Origin: Siminovitchia sediminis
Lineage (GTDB): Bacteria > Bacillota > Bacilli > Bacillales > Bacillaceae_C
Assembly (NCBI RefSeq): GCF_042680885.1
Contig: NZ_JBHUEO010000037.1
Location: 1-64,000, forward strand
Direction of reading: 5' to 3'
Length of the DNA stretch: 64,000 bases
Both the position numbers and the translations under genes were made by a program. Every line of letters begins with the position of its first letter. Within the stretch, counting starts at the first letter, position 1. Below, piece by piece: positions 26,583 to 34,219 of the stretch. The notes beneath the pieces are model-generated. The model had not been told where the DNA came from. It was given only the letters and a program-made list of their open reading frames with translations, and did no database searches.

Positions 26583-26864
26583 TCATTTGATTATTATTCC
26601 CATCTTACCTTCCTTGATCATACGGGCTATATCTTTTTCGTACTGCTTAACTTTTTCCTCCGGGATCAGCAAGTCAATTTCTCTGCCTGTATTACTTGTT
26701 TCAGAATCTAATAGAAATACCCTTCCACTGTTTTCAACCCGAACAGTTTGGCCGTCTAAGAGTTGAAATCGAAAAATCGTTCTTTTCAGCCCTTTGACTT
26801 TAAACAATCCAAATGAAAATGGACCTTCCGGCATTTGTACATGAGTTACAGATAAATGATTTAT
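26583..26864 (-). CDS. ICE hypothetical protein, start unclear
   Basis: The ATG at 26834 gives 83 residues but has no ribosome binding site. Ten codons upstream, an in-frame ATA at 26864 lies nine bases after GGGGAGG, and the added residues NHLSVTHVQ read naturally into MPEGPFSFG. Either the gene begins at a rare AUA, or an original ATG has mutated. The protein is small and soluble with a beta-rich start; no family recognised. It is part of the regulatory and replication block. Confidence 0.5.
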   Translation of the reverse strand: MNHLSVTHVQMPEGPFSFGLFKVKGLKRTIFRFQLLDGQTVRVENSGRVFLLDSETSNTGREIDLLIPEEKVKQYEKDIARMIKEGKMGIIIK

Positions 26865-26923
26865 GTCTATTTACCTCCCCTGTTTCATGACCGAATCGTC
26901 TTACTTCAGTTTTTGTTTATGCC

Positions 26924-27080
26924 TCAAAAACTGCTGCATATTGTCTTCCCTTCCAGATCAAAAACAACAAATACACCTGAACATTCATAATATTTCATTG
27001 AACACAATTGCTCTGCTGCCTTTTCAAAAAGGATGTCAGCTATTTTTATTAAGCTACAGTTTGAGCACAGTAATTTTCAC
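26924..27080 (-). pseudogene. Possible broken small gene between a palindrome and the 83-aa gene
   Basis: A GTG start (KITVLKL) with an AAAGGGGA site just after the palindrome at 27091-27110 ends at once, but another frame continues with natural-looking IKIADILFEKAAEQLCSMKY and ends at a TGA at 26926-26924. A one- or two-base indel would join them into a roughly 50-residue protein. Peptide texture is the only evidence. Confidence 0.25.
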
Positions 27081-27090
27081 TTCCCCTTTA

Positions 27091-27110
27091 CTCACCAAAA
27101 TTGGTGAATA
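27091..27110 (-). promoter_or_regulatory. Palindrome upstream of a small gene remnant (site B)
   Basis: Perfect dyad TCACCAA-AA-TTGGTGA (27093-27108), placed immediately before a ribosome binding site in the same way as sites A and C. Candidate operator. Confidence 0.45.
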
Positions 27111-27112
27111 CG

Positions 27113-27694
27113 TTAATTGGGCCGACTCTCCAATTTTGAAGAATCCCAATTTCGAATAAACTCAAGGGCCTCTTTAAAATCATGTCTTCGAATATCACGA
27201 TAGGAATTGACACCATAGCGATTTTTTAAATCGGAATAAATCCTCGAAAAGTATTTCCTTCTGGCACCATCCCTTAATAATGGATAGTGAGTATGAATAA
27301 CACGGCAAACAGCGTTTTGGATTTCCTTCTGTTCTTTTGATAACAACGTTACTTTATTACTTTCCAATACGTGGCGTGTCCGGTTAAATTCGGCTATGTA
27401 CATTTCTTTAAATTGCATAGCCTTTTCTCCTGTGTATCCCATGGCCAGCATGGCAAATCCATCAAACGTCATTATGAAACTCGGCATAACCCTACCCTGC
27501 TTATTTTTGTAAGACGACTCTCCATAATTGGCTTGTCTAAAGTCAACCGAACACTTTAAATTGCGAATGTCACGCAGAACCTTGTCGTGCCCTTTTTGAA
27601 AAACTTCTGCAACCTTTAGGCTGTCTGTAAAAACGCTATTACCTTCAACAAAAACAAGCTCGCTATTTACAACGTCTTTAACTAACTTTGTCAT
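27113..27694 (-). CDS. Rha-family-like phage regulatory/antirepressor protein
   Basis: A 193-residue protein. The N-terminal part (about residues 10-110) matches the Rha pattern: TDSLKVAEVFQKGHDKVLRD, then PSFIMTFDGFAMLAMGYTG. The C-terminal part (about 125-190) resembles an ORF6C-type domain (RYGVNSYRDIRRHDFKEAL). Rha/antirepressor proteins modulate phage or element repressors. AAGGAGA precedes the ATG. Confident on the N-terminal family. Confidence 0.75.
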   Translation of the reverse strand: MTKLVKDVVNSELVFVEGNSVFTDSLKVAEVFQKGHDKVLRDIRNLKCSVDFRQANYGESSYKNKQGRVMPSFIMTFDGFAMLAMGYTGEKAMQFKEMYIAEFNRTRHVLESNKVTLLSKEQKEIQNAVCRVIHTHYPLLRDGARRKYFSRIYSDLKNRYGVNSYRDIRRHDFKEALEFIRNWDSSKLESRPN

Positions 27695-27733
27695 GACATA
27701 CTCTCCTTCTGGGGTATCGCCCTTTATGAGGAA

Positions 27734-27868
27734 TCATTTCTTTTTTAAGAAACTAGGGTGGCTTGCAAAATCAATTACAATTCCTTTATTTTTCATTTCA
27801 GAAACTAAGCGTAATAATCTAGACTTTCGATCATGCGCGGAAACATTTATTCCATATTTTACATTCAA
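27734..27868 (-). CDS. Small ORF, 44 aa, TTG start
   Basis: From a TTG at 27868, 12 bases after AGGAGGG, a 44-codon frame gives NVKYGINVSAHDRKSRLLRL, then VSEMKNKGIVIDFASHPSF and a lysine end. The peptide looks like a real basic protein and the gene lies just after palindrome C. An ATG nearer the ribosome binding site opens only a 13-codon frame. No family recognised. Confidence 0.4.
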   Translation of the reverse strand: MNVKYGINVSAHDRKSRLLRLVSEMKNKGIVIDFASHPSFLKKK

Positions 27869-27889
27869 TTTGAATCATTCCCTCCTGTC

Positions 27890-27910
27890 ATTCACCATTT
27901 TTGGCGAGTC
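27890..27910 (-). promoter_or_regulatory. Palindrome before the 44-aa ORF (site C)
   Basis: On the minus strand GACTCGCCAAAAATGGTGAAT, related to sites A and B by the core CC-N6-GG with flanking TCRCC and GGWGA. It lies just ahead of the AGGAGGG site. Confidence 0.4.
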
Positions 27911-28038
27911 CTAAAATATGTTTTTTATTGATCTTGACATGCTATACTTTTATATAAACAACCAGTAAACTATGGTTAGTATGATTCTGATAGGGCTTGG
28001 TCTGTTAGATACAATACACGACCATATATGCCGTATAG

Positions 28039-28356
28039 TTACCTGAAAATTTGATTAAAATGCTTATCCAAAAATTCGGCCATTTTAATTGCTTGAAAAG
28101 ACCATGTCTGCCCTTTTGATTTCGGGTAATACACAAAGCCCCCATTTTCAACATCCAGTATCATCCTGAACTTTGACGGGTAGAGGATACGTTCTTTAAT
28201 CCACTCATGCTTTTTGCCTGTTCGCTTTTCAAGATCTTTCATGGTCCAGTACACGCCTTTAAGCTCTTGCTTCTTCAATTCCTCCAGCTCGATCTTTGAA
28301 ATTAAAACCGAATCGCCGGGGATTGGAATGGTTAAATTCACATTAAGTTGCTGCAT
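28039..28356 (-). CDS. DUF771-like protein
   Basis: A 105-residue protein with the pattern of DUF771 proteins of phages and ICEs: VYWTMKDLEKRTGKKHEWIK followed by ILYPSKFRMIL and a WSFQAIKMAEFL end. It resembles a small winged-helix protein, but its role in the family is unknown. It lies downstream of the small XRE regulator gene, with a separate ribosome binding site (AGGGGAG). Family call is fair. Confidence 0.65.
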   Translation of the reverse strand: MQQLNVNLTIPIPGDSVLISKIELEELKKQELKGVYWTMKDLEKRTGKKHEWIKERILYPSKFRMILDVENGGFVYYPKSKGQTWSFQAIKMAEFLDKHFNQIFR

Positions 28357-28407
28357 CGTTCAACTCCCCTTTTTTATTTGAACTATATTGCAGAAGGCAG
28401 AATAAAC

Positions 28408-28644
28408 TTAAGCTGTAGGTTGTTTGCATTTGCAAACACTAATTGCAAAAAAAATATCATCGAACTGTACTTCTAAGGTATCGCATATTTTTTTGGCAGA
28501 TCCCGGACTTGGGTTCCTTTCGTTATTCTCGATTTGACTAATTAATGCATGGCTAAGATGTGCCCGCTTTGCCAATTCTCGTTGAGAAAACCCTTTTTTA
28601 ACCCTTGCTTCTTTAAAAGCAACAATATTAACTTTTATGTTCAT
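28408..28644 (-). CDS. Small XRE-family regulator (divergent from the main repressor)
   Basis: About 78 residues with a complete HTH_3 domain: FKEARVKKGFSQRELAKRAH, then ALISQIENNERNPSP. It is transcribed away from the larger XRE gene at 28803, with the operator region between them, a layout like phage cI/cro. Start chosen as the ATG at 28644 with AGAGGTGA; a GTG 18 bases upstream lacks a good site. Ends with a Cys-rich CKCKQ tail. Likely the Cro- or excision-side regulator. Confidence 0.75.
   Translation of the reverse strand: MNIKVNIVAFKEARVKKGFSQRELAKRAHLSHALISQIENNERNPSPGSAKKICDTLEVQFDDIFFAISVCKCKQPTA
28421..28438. repeat. Perfect 18-bp palindrome at the 3' end of the small XRE gene
   Basis: TGTTTGCATTTGCAAACA is perfectly symmetrical and lies in the last codons of the gene. 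It resembles the TTGTAAACA sites in half-site sequence and could be an extra regulator site. Confidence 0.4.
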
Positions 28645-28662
28645 TTTCTCACCTCTTTCCAC

Positions 28663-28802
28663 TTACGTTTGCTTTTGTAAACATATTACCATTTTTGTAC
28701 ACATTTGTAAACACTTTTTTATAAAAAATGCTGCACAAAGACATTGTTGTGCATTTGCTTTTGTTATCATAATGTTATCAATTGTAAACGAGGAGAATAG
28801 TT
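28663..28802. promoter_or_regulatory. Operator region between the divergent XRE genes
   Basis: Three close copies of TTGTAAACA occur here: 28675-28683, 28705-28713 and, as TTGTAAACG, 28782-28790. A half copy TTTGTACACA lies at 28694-28703. An inverted pair TGCACAA...TTGTGCA lies near 28732-28752. Repeated sites between two divergent XRE genes indicate repressor binding. Exact promoters are not certain. Confidence 0.6.
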
Positions 28803-29213
28803 ATGGAGTTTAGTAAGTATTTAAAAAAGCTAAGAGAGGAAAATAAACTTTCAATTCGACAGCTCGCATTGTATTCCAATGTTTCTCCTGCGTATCTATC
28901 ACAAATAGAAAATGGATCCAGAGGGACTCCATCTCCTGAGGTGTTAAAAAAACTTTATAAGCCTTTAAAAGTTCCTTACGAAAATTTATTGAGAGCAGCC
29001 GGATATATTGATGAAGAAAAAAAAGGTCCATATAATACAAACTTTAATCCCCTCTCCGAAATCAACGAGCTGGTAGAAAAGTATGGCATTGAACAAATGG
29101 GCTTCTTTGACATAGAAGAGTGGAAAAACCTTTCTCCAGAAGATGTAAGGCTGATTGAAGAACATTTTAAAATGATTGTGAAGCTAGCAAAGGAACGAAA
29201 TAAGAAAAAGTAG
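28803..29213 (+). CDS. XRE-family ICE repressor
   Basis: A 136-residue protein. Residues 1-60 are a canonical HTH_3 domain (KYLKKLREENKLSIRQLALY, then PAYLSQIENGSRGTPSPEVL), followed by a C-terminal part with LLRAAGYIDEEKKG that is typical of SinR/ImmR-like regulators. It should hold the element quiescent by binding the TTGTAAACA sites. AGGAG precedes the ATG. A strong terminator follows. It stands between the Cro-side gene and the integrase block, consistent with the ImmR role in ICEBs1-type elements. Confidence 0.8.
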   Translation: MEFSKYLKKLREENKLSIRQLALYSNVSPAYLSQIENGSRGTPSPEVLKKLYKPLKVPYENLLRAAGYIDEEKKGPYNTNFNPLSEINELVEKYGIEQMGFFDIEEWKNLSPEDVRLIEEHFKMIVKLAKERNKKK

Positions 29214-29250
29214 AAGCACCTGGAACCGGATATTGTTCCGGGTGCTTTTT
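29214..29250 (+). terminator. Strong terminator after the ICE repressor gene
   Basis: AGCACCTGGAAC and GTTCCGGGTGCT arms pair with one mismatch-free GC core and run into T5. It begins one base after the repressor stop codon. Confidence 0.85.
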
Positions 29251-29372
29251 AAGGTAAATGAAAAAAGACCTGTAACCAATCAAAGTGCAAGTTGGCAATA
29301 AAGTTGTTAAAAATCTAAGCGTTTATTCTACAATCGCGCCCTTATTCTGGAATAATAGCCGATGCATTACTG

Positions 29373-29869
29373 CTACTCATCATAAATTTTTGTATGTAAC
29401 TTGAACGATTTGTTGTTCACCATTCTCTTAAAAAAACTTATAAGTTTCCATCCCGATTTTTTCTGCAACTTATATTATTTAGGGTCGTATACGAAAGTAT
29501 TTTTGGATAGTTTAAAATATTAAATGCATATTCCTTACAGGCGGATGCTGCCTCGGTAGCATACCCCTTATTCCAATACTCTTTAATAATGTGAAACCCG
29601 ATTTCTGGTAACCTCTCTCCATCAATGTTTTGTATTGTTATTCCACAATCACCGATAAATGTACCCCCATCTTTTAATATAACTGCCCATAGTCCATGTT
29701 TATCTTGCTTATAATTTTTCATATTCCATTCAATCCAATCTTTAACCTCTTCATGATTAAAAGAATGATGGTAATATTGCATGGATTCTGGGTCGGAAAG
29801 CACCTTCGATAATTCGTTATCCATTTTCAACTCCCTTAGATATAATCGTTCCGTCTCAATTATCTTCAA
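29373..29869 (-). pseudogene. GNAT acetyltransferase pseudogene (RimJ-like)
   Basis: The first two thirds encode a clear RimJ/RimL-type GNAT: IIETERLYLRELKM, then FIGDCGITIQNIDGERLPEI and IKEYWNKGYATEAA. After TTLNNIS the frame ends with SCRKNRDGNL, but a one-base shift restores AEKIGMETYK and a second shift gives FFKRMVNNKSFKLHTKIYDE with a TAG at 29375-29373. Two indels have therefore broken the C-terminus. Likely start is the TTG at 29869 behind GAGGGG. It is cargo at the regulatory edge of the ICE. Confidence 0.7.
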
Positions 29870-30130
29870 AATGATCCCCTCTAAGCATTTAATTTTCTGT
29901 GCCACAATCGGCCCGATTGCTGAATATCATCACTGGTTTTTTAACCTTAACGATCTCTATGGTAATTCCTAACAACTGGGTTTATTTCAGATAATTGGAA
30001 CTAAAACTGTTACATTTACCCTATAAAAATAAAACCAAAGTCCTCAAAAACTATTTATATTTAATTCCATTTTTTAATTGCACTCATTAAATACCACCAA
30101 CTAGTACCAATATTTGGGCATTTCCTCATC

Positions 30131-30159
30131 TTGTAAACAAGAACGTACGTTTGTATAAT
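30131..30159 (+). promoter_or_regulatory. Promoter of the ImmA-int operon with repressor site
   Basis: -35 TTGTAA at 30131-30136, 17-bp spacer, -10 TATAAT at 30154-30159. The -35 lies inside CTTGTAAACAAG, matching the TTGTAAACA sites near the repressor, so the same XRE protein probably represses it. AACGTACGTT in the spacer is a second palindrome. Confidence 0.7.
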
Positions 30160-30178
30160 TTCCACAGGAGGGATTATT

Positions 30179-30682
30179 ATGCAGACATTGACCCGTATTT
30201 ATCCGACTACAACACTTGAAGACTGGGTAACTGATTTTTATTCGCGTTTATCCATTTATCGGCCAGAACAAATTGATATACAGCTAATAGCGAGCCGATT
30301 TAGGATTTATGTACACACCAAACCGATGCCTTCTTCTCATCAGATTGTCGGCCGATACAGGGGGATTACGCTTGATAGCCGTGAAAGCAAAGAAATTCAA
30401 AGGGAAATGTTTTTTCATGAGCTTTGCCATATCCTGCGTCACTATGGAGTGCAAACTATGATGCCGGACGCTTTTCGTGAACTCCAAGAGTGGGATGCCA
30501 GAAATTTCATACGGTACGCGGCCATTCCGCAACACATGTTACAGTATATAAATTTTGAAGACCCTTACGTGATTGATCAAATGTCCAATTTATTTAAGGT
30601 AACTCCCGAATTGTGTGAGGAGCGGCTAAAACAAATTAAAAACCGATATATTTGTAAGGCAGCAGAAAGGCTCGCTCCATAG
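30179..30682 (+). CDS. ImmA/IrrE-family metallopeptidase
   Basis: A 167-residue protein with the zincin motif HELCHILRHYG near residue 82 and a preceding GRYRGITLDSRESKEIQREM segment, typical of the ImmA/IrrE family. In ICEBs1 the ImmA peptidase cleaves the repressor ImmR after DNA damage or quorum signals and so induces excision. Here it sits next to the integrase and near an XRE repressor, fitting the same switch. Strong AGGAGGG site. The N-terminal part may recognise the target. Confidence 0.8.
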   Translation: MQTLTRIYPTTTLEDWVTDFYSRLSIYRPEQIDIQLIASRFRIYVHTKPMPSSHQIVGRYRGITLDSRESKEIQREMFFHELCHILRHYGVQTMMPDAFRELQEWDARNFIRYAAIPQHMLQYINFEDPYVIDQMSNLFKVTPELCEERLKQIKNRYICKAAERLAP

Positions 30683-30746
30683 AAAAAAGAAGGATTTAAA
30701 GTCCAATGGATTTCGATTATGATAGTTTATGAGAGGAGGAAAATAA

Positions 30747-31853
30747 ATGGCCAGTTTTACAAAGAGAGGGAAAACATGGCAATATACAGTCAGCAGAAGG
30801 ATCAACGGTAAATCAAAGCCAATACGGAAGGGAGGATTTAAGACCAAAAAAGAAGCCCAAGTGGCTGCTGCCGAGGTGGAAGAAAGTTTGCGAAAGGGGT
30901 TAGTCCCATATTTGCGTCTGGAACCATTTGATAAGTATTTTGAGGAATGGATTGATCTTTATAAAAAAGACGTAAGCCGGGTAACGATAAAGCGTTATAA
31001 GGATACGTTAAGAACGATTCAAGAGTATTTCGGACACAAACCTATCCAAGACATTTCAAAACGCGATTATCAGGCATTCCTGAACGAATACGGGCAAACG
31101 AGGGCTAAAGAGACAACAAGAAAGCTAAATAACCATATCAGGGCTTGTGTAAGGGATGCCATTGATGAAGGAATAATCCGTGTTGATTTTACACGGGGAG
31201 CAACCATCACCGGCCACGTAGAGGCAAAAAGACCAGAAGAGAAGCACCTAAATTATGAGGAAAGTAAAGTATTATTGAATGAATTATACAACCGTCTTGA
31301 TCGTGCTCTCGCTTATTATTTATTATTGCTTGGATTAACCTCTGGAATGAGGTATGCAGAAATGGTGGGCTTAACAAGAAAAGATTTCGATTTCAAAAAC
31401 AATGTTATCAATGTGGACAAAACTTGGGATTATAAGACCGGGGACGGCTTTGCCAAAACAAAAACGGATTTATCGAATCGCAAAATAAAAATGGACGCTA
31501 GAACGATGGCAGCATTTAAAAATTTATTCAATGAAATGCCTTCTAATATTCACGGGTTGGTGTTTTTTAATCCAGGAAGTAAAAGCAAAGTGATTACTAA
31601 TAATAATGCGAACAAAATGCTTGAACGTATGTTGAAAAAGTTTAAAATAGAACCAATCACCATACATGGATTGCGGCACACACACGCCAGTGTATTATTG
31701 TATCAGAAAGTTTCGATTTATTATGTCTCCGAACGATTAGGCCATTCAACGATTGATACAACCATGCGGCATTATGCTCACGTGATAAAAGAGTTGCGGG
31801 AAGAGGACACCAAAGCAGCTATCAGTACATTCGAGAATATGAGGGTTGTGTAA
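30747..31853 (+). CDS. Tyrosine integrase of the ICE
   Basis: A 368-residue phage-type integrase: an N-terminal arm-binding domain (ASFTKRGKTWQYTVSRRING), a SAM-like core-binding domain (about 60-155) and a catalytic domain with the catalytic residues visible as Arg in GMRYAEMVGL (about 210), HGLRH (about 310), RLGHSTIDTTMRHY (about 330-345) with the nucleophile Tyr. It lies 137 bp from the 3' end of the tRNA-Arg, the usual location of an integrase next to its attachment site. GAGAGGAGG precedes the ATG. It catalyses integration and excision; no excisionase gene was recognised. Confidence 0.92.
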   Translation: MASFTKRGKTWQYTVSRRINGKSKPIRKGGFKTKKEAQVAAAEVEESLRKGLVPYLRLEPFDKYFEEWIDLYKKDVSRVTIKRYKDTLRTIQEYFGHKPIQDISKRDYQAFLNEYGQTRAKETTRKLNNHIRACVRDAIDEGIIRVDFTRGATITGHVEAKRPEEKHLNYEESKVLLNELYNRLDRALAYYLLLLGLTSGMRYAEMVGLTRKDFDFKNNVINVDKTWDYKTGDGFAKTKTDLSNRKIKMDARTMAAFKNLFNEMPSNIHGLVFFNPGSKSKVITNNNANKMLERMLKKFKIEPITIHGLRHTHASVLLYQKVSIYYVSERLGHSTIDTTMRHYAHVIKELREEDTKAAISTFENMRVV

Positions 31854-31910
31854 AATTTGTGTAAAAAAGTTTCAAAACCTATCGTTTTAAATCGTATTCT
31901 ACAAAATAAG

Positions 31911-31955
31911 AAAAACACCGAAAACATTGGTATAACAACATTTTCGAGTGTTTTA
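31911..31955. terminator. Bidirectional terminator after the integrase
   Basis: AAAAACACCGAAAA and TTTTCGAGTGTTTT arms around a 16-nt loop, with A and T runs on both sides. It stops integrase transcription before the tRNA and vice versa. Confidence 0.7.
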
Positions 31956-31989
31956 TGACGAACCAGACTTATTACATATTTACTTGGTA

Positions 31990-32061
31990 CGCCCTCGACA
32001 GGAATCGAACCCATATTTCAAGAACCGGAATCTTGCGTGTTATCCGTTACACTACGAGGGC
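31990..32061 (-). tRNA. tRNA-Arg (anticodon CCG), ICE attachment site
   Basis: Read on the minus strand: acceptor GCCCTCG pairs with CGAGGGC; D-arm GTGT/ACAC; anticodon stem CAAGA/TCTTG with loop TTCCGGT, giving anticodon CCG; T-arm ATGGG/CCTGT with TTCGATT loop. The CCA is not adjacent. The ICE integrase gene ends 137 bp from its 3' end, and clpP follows on the other side, as for trnQ-Arg in B. subtilis. The 3' half is thus the attR/attL core. The second copy of that half is not in the window. Confidence 0.9.
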
Positions 32062-32190
32062 ATTTTTTTATCATACGATATTAAATTATAATCGATTTTT
32101 TTCAAGCTTGCAACCCTTATTTAGTTTAAATTATGTACAGATGGTTATTATGGTTTGTATAATATTTAATTCCCCATAAGAAACAAAACG

Positions 32191-32220
32191 TTTGACCTTT
32201 ATTGACCATGGTTGTATGAT
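32191..32220 (+). promoter_or_regulatory. clpP promoter with CtsR operator
   Basis: -35 TTGACC (32192-32197), 17-bp spacer, -10 TATGAT (32215-32220). On the opposite strand GGTCAATAAAGGTCAAA (32191-32207) is the tandem heptad site of CtsR, class III heat-shock repressor, overlapping the -35. clpP should be induced by heat and protein stress. Confidence 0.85.
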
Positions 32221-32285
32221 AACAATACATACAAAGATTTCCACATGAAAATCTGCCAGTCGGCTAATGAATGAGGAGGAGACAA

Positions 32286-32882
32286 ATGAATTTAATTCCA
32301 ACTGTTATTGAACAAACAAACCGAGGGGAACGGGCATATGATATTTACTCCAGGCTGTTGAAAGACCGGATTATCATGCTGGGGAGCGGGATAGACGATA
32401 ATGTTGCCAACTCGATTGTCGCTCAGCTTTTATTCCTTGAAGCGGAAAATCCTGAAAAGGATATTTCCATTTATATTAACAGCCCGGGCGGCAGCATTAC
32501 AGCGGGAATGGCTATCTATGATACGATGCAATTTATTAAGCCGGATGTACAAACCATCTGTATCGGCATGGCGGCTTCCATGGGAGCTTTCTTGCTGGCA
32601 GCAGGTACCAAGGGGAAACGATATGCTCTGCCAAACAGTGAAGTGATGATTCACCAACCTCTTGGAGGCGCGCAGGGGCAGGCCACTGAAATTGAAATTG
32701 CAGCCAAAAGAATTTTGTTCATGCGTGAAAAACTCAATAAAATTTTGTCTGAACGCACCGGCCAGCCGCTTGAAGTGATTGAGCGTGATACTGACCGTGA
32801 CAACTTCATGACAGCTGAAAGAGCCAAAGAATATGGACTGATTGACCATATTATTGACCGCAATGAAGGAATTACTAAATAA
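32286..32882 (+). CDS. clpP: ATP-dependent Clp protease proteolytic subunit
   Basis: 198 residues, the family size. Catalytic triad Ser98 (GMAASMGAF), His123 (MIHQP) and Asp172 is intact, and the handle motif MNLIPTVIEQTNRGER is at the N-terminus. ClpP forms 14-mers that degrade proteins unfolded by ClpC/ClpX. Start at the ATG 32286 behind GAGGAGG; an earlier ATG at 32271 would overlap that site. CtsR site upstream; a terminator follows. It borders the tRNA-Arg, which is the ICE attachment site. Confidence 0.97.
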   Translation: MNLIPTVIEQTNRGERAYDIYSRLLKDRIIMLGSGIDDNVANSIVAQLLFLEAENPEKDISIYINSPGGSITAGMAIYDTMQFIKPDVQTICIGMAASMGAFLLAAGTKGKRYALPNSEVMIHQPLGGAQGQATEIEIAAKRILFMREKLNKILSERTGQPLEVIERDTDRDNFMTAERAKEYGLIDHIIDRNEGITK

Positions 32883-32892
32883 GAATGTATTA

Positions 32893-32942
32893 AGGGCTAC
32901 CCCTCAAATATCAGAGACTTTGATAGGGATAGCCCTTTTTCT
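32893..32942. terminator. Bidirectional terminator between clpP and crh
   Basis: AAGGGCTACCCC-type arms pair with GGGATAGCCCTT across a loop of about 20 bases and end in T5 on the plus strand and A-rich sequence on the other side. It serves convergent clpP and crh. Confidence 0.75.
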
Positions 32943-32948
32943 GTGGAT

Positions 32949-33206
32949 CTAGCGATCATTTTCCACAAATTCTGCCAGAGTGTTAATCGCTTCGTCTTCA
33001 TCTGGTCCATCGGCAATCAGCTTAATGGTCGCTCCTGTACCTGCAGCCAGGCTCATCAGACCCATAATGCTTTTGGCATTCACTTTTTTGCCGTCTTTTT
33101 CAATAAACACATCTGATGAAAAACGGTTAGCTTCCTGAACAAATTGTGCAGCTGGTCTCGCCTGAAGACCTGATTTTAATCCTACAGTTACTTCTTTTTC
33201 TGCCAA
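32949..33206 (-). CDS. crh: HPr-like catabolite repression protein Crh
   Basis: 85 residues. It resembles HPr, but the phosphocarrier His15 is replaced by Gln (LQARPAAQ, Gln15) while the regulatory Ser46 (KSIMGLMSL) is kept: the defining difference between Crh and HPr. It is phosphorylated by HprK (42800 here) and serves with CcpA in catabolite repression. TTG start at 33206 behind GGAGG. It is the last gene of the rapZ-yvcK-whiA-crh operon, matching the B. subtilis order yvcJ-yvcK-yvcL-crh. Confidence 0.95.
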   Translation of the reverse strand: MAEKEVTVGLKSGLQARPAAQFVQEANRFSSDVFIEKDGKKVNAKSIMGLMSLAAGTGATIKLIADGPDEDEAINTLAEFVENDR

Positions 33207-33236
33207 TTTACTTCCTCCTTCGATTTACACAAATCG

Positions 33237-34196
33237 TTATTTTTTATAAGCCAAAAGAGATGGATCGCCAGATCGGAGCTTTTCTGCAATTTCATCAATT
33301 TTTCTCAGGCGGTGGTTGATGCCTGATTTGCTGATCTGGCCGCTTGAAACCATTTCACCCAACTCCTTGAGGGTTACATCTTGATGAGTCATTCTAAGCT
33401 CTGCGATTTCCCGAAGCCTATCCGGCAAATAATCGAGCCCCACGGTATCCTGTATAAAGCGAATATTTTCAACCTGTCTCAAAGCTGCGCCGATTGTCTT
33501 GTTCAAATTGGCTGTTTCACAGTTCACAAGCCTGTTGACCGAATTGCGCATATCCCTCACAATGCGAACATCTTCAAAGCGAAGGAGTGCATTATGCGCT
33601 CCGATAATGTTTAAAAACTCGGTGATTTTTTCAGCTTCCTTTAAATAAGTAATATACCCATTTTTTCTTTCTAGCGTCTTACTGTTTAATCCAAACTCGT
33701 TCATAAGTTCACATAGCGACTCGCTATGCTCTTTGTAAATGGATGAAATCTCCAAATGATAGGAAGATCTCTCCGGGTTGTTTACCGAACCTCCGGCAAG
33801 GAAAGCCCCCCGAATATATGAACGTTTGCAGCATTTTTTCTTCAGGAGTTCGGGAGATATTTCCTGTATCGCCAAAAAATTGTCCCCCAGGATCTTCAGA
33901 TCTTTTAATATTTCTTCTGCGTTCTCTTTTAAACGAACAATATAAACATTATTTTTCTTCAGCCGCATTTTCTTTCTTACAAGTAATTCAACAGCTGCGC
34001 GATAATTTTTTTTAATTAAGGTATAAATTCTTCTGGCGATAGCTGCATTTTCTGTTTGAATATTGACGATTAATTCCCGATTGGAAAAAGACAATGAGCC
34101 ATTCATTCTGACCAAGGCGGAAAGCTCCGCCTTGGTACAACAATCTTTTATCGTCAAATTTGTCAGTTCTTTTTTTGTTTCCGAGGCAAAAGACAT
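33237..34196 (-). CDS. whiA: DNA-binding protein WhiA
   Basis: About 319 residues with the WhiA LAGLIDADG-like N-terminal part (MSFASETKKELTNLTIKDCC, then KKCCKRSYIRGAFLAGGSV) and a C-terminal helix-turn-helix (LREIAELRMTHQDVTLKELG, then SKSGINHRLRKID). WhiA (YvcL) influences cell division and chromosome segregation in Bacillus. I use the ATG at 34196 with AAAGGAGG; 21 bases of upstream frame overlap that site. It lies in the rapZ-yvcK-whiA-crh operon. Confidence 0.95.
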   Translation of the reverse strand: MSFASETKKELTNLTIKDCCTKAELSALVRMNGSLSFSNRELIVNIQTENAAIARRIYTLIKKNYRAAVELLVRKKMRLKKNNVYIVRLKENAEEILKDLKILGDNFLAIQEISPELLKKKCCKRSYIRGAFLAGGSVNNPERSSYHLEISSIYKEHSESLCELMNEFGLNSKTLERKNGYITYLKEAEKITEFLNIIGAHNALLRFEDVRIVRDMRNSVNRLVNCETANLNKTIGAALRQVENIRFIQDTVGLDYLPDRLREIAELRMTHQDVTLKELGEMVSSGQISKSGINHRLRKIDEIAEKLRSGDPSLLAYKK

Positions 34197-34219
34197 TGCT
34201 GCATCCTCCTTTACCAACG

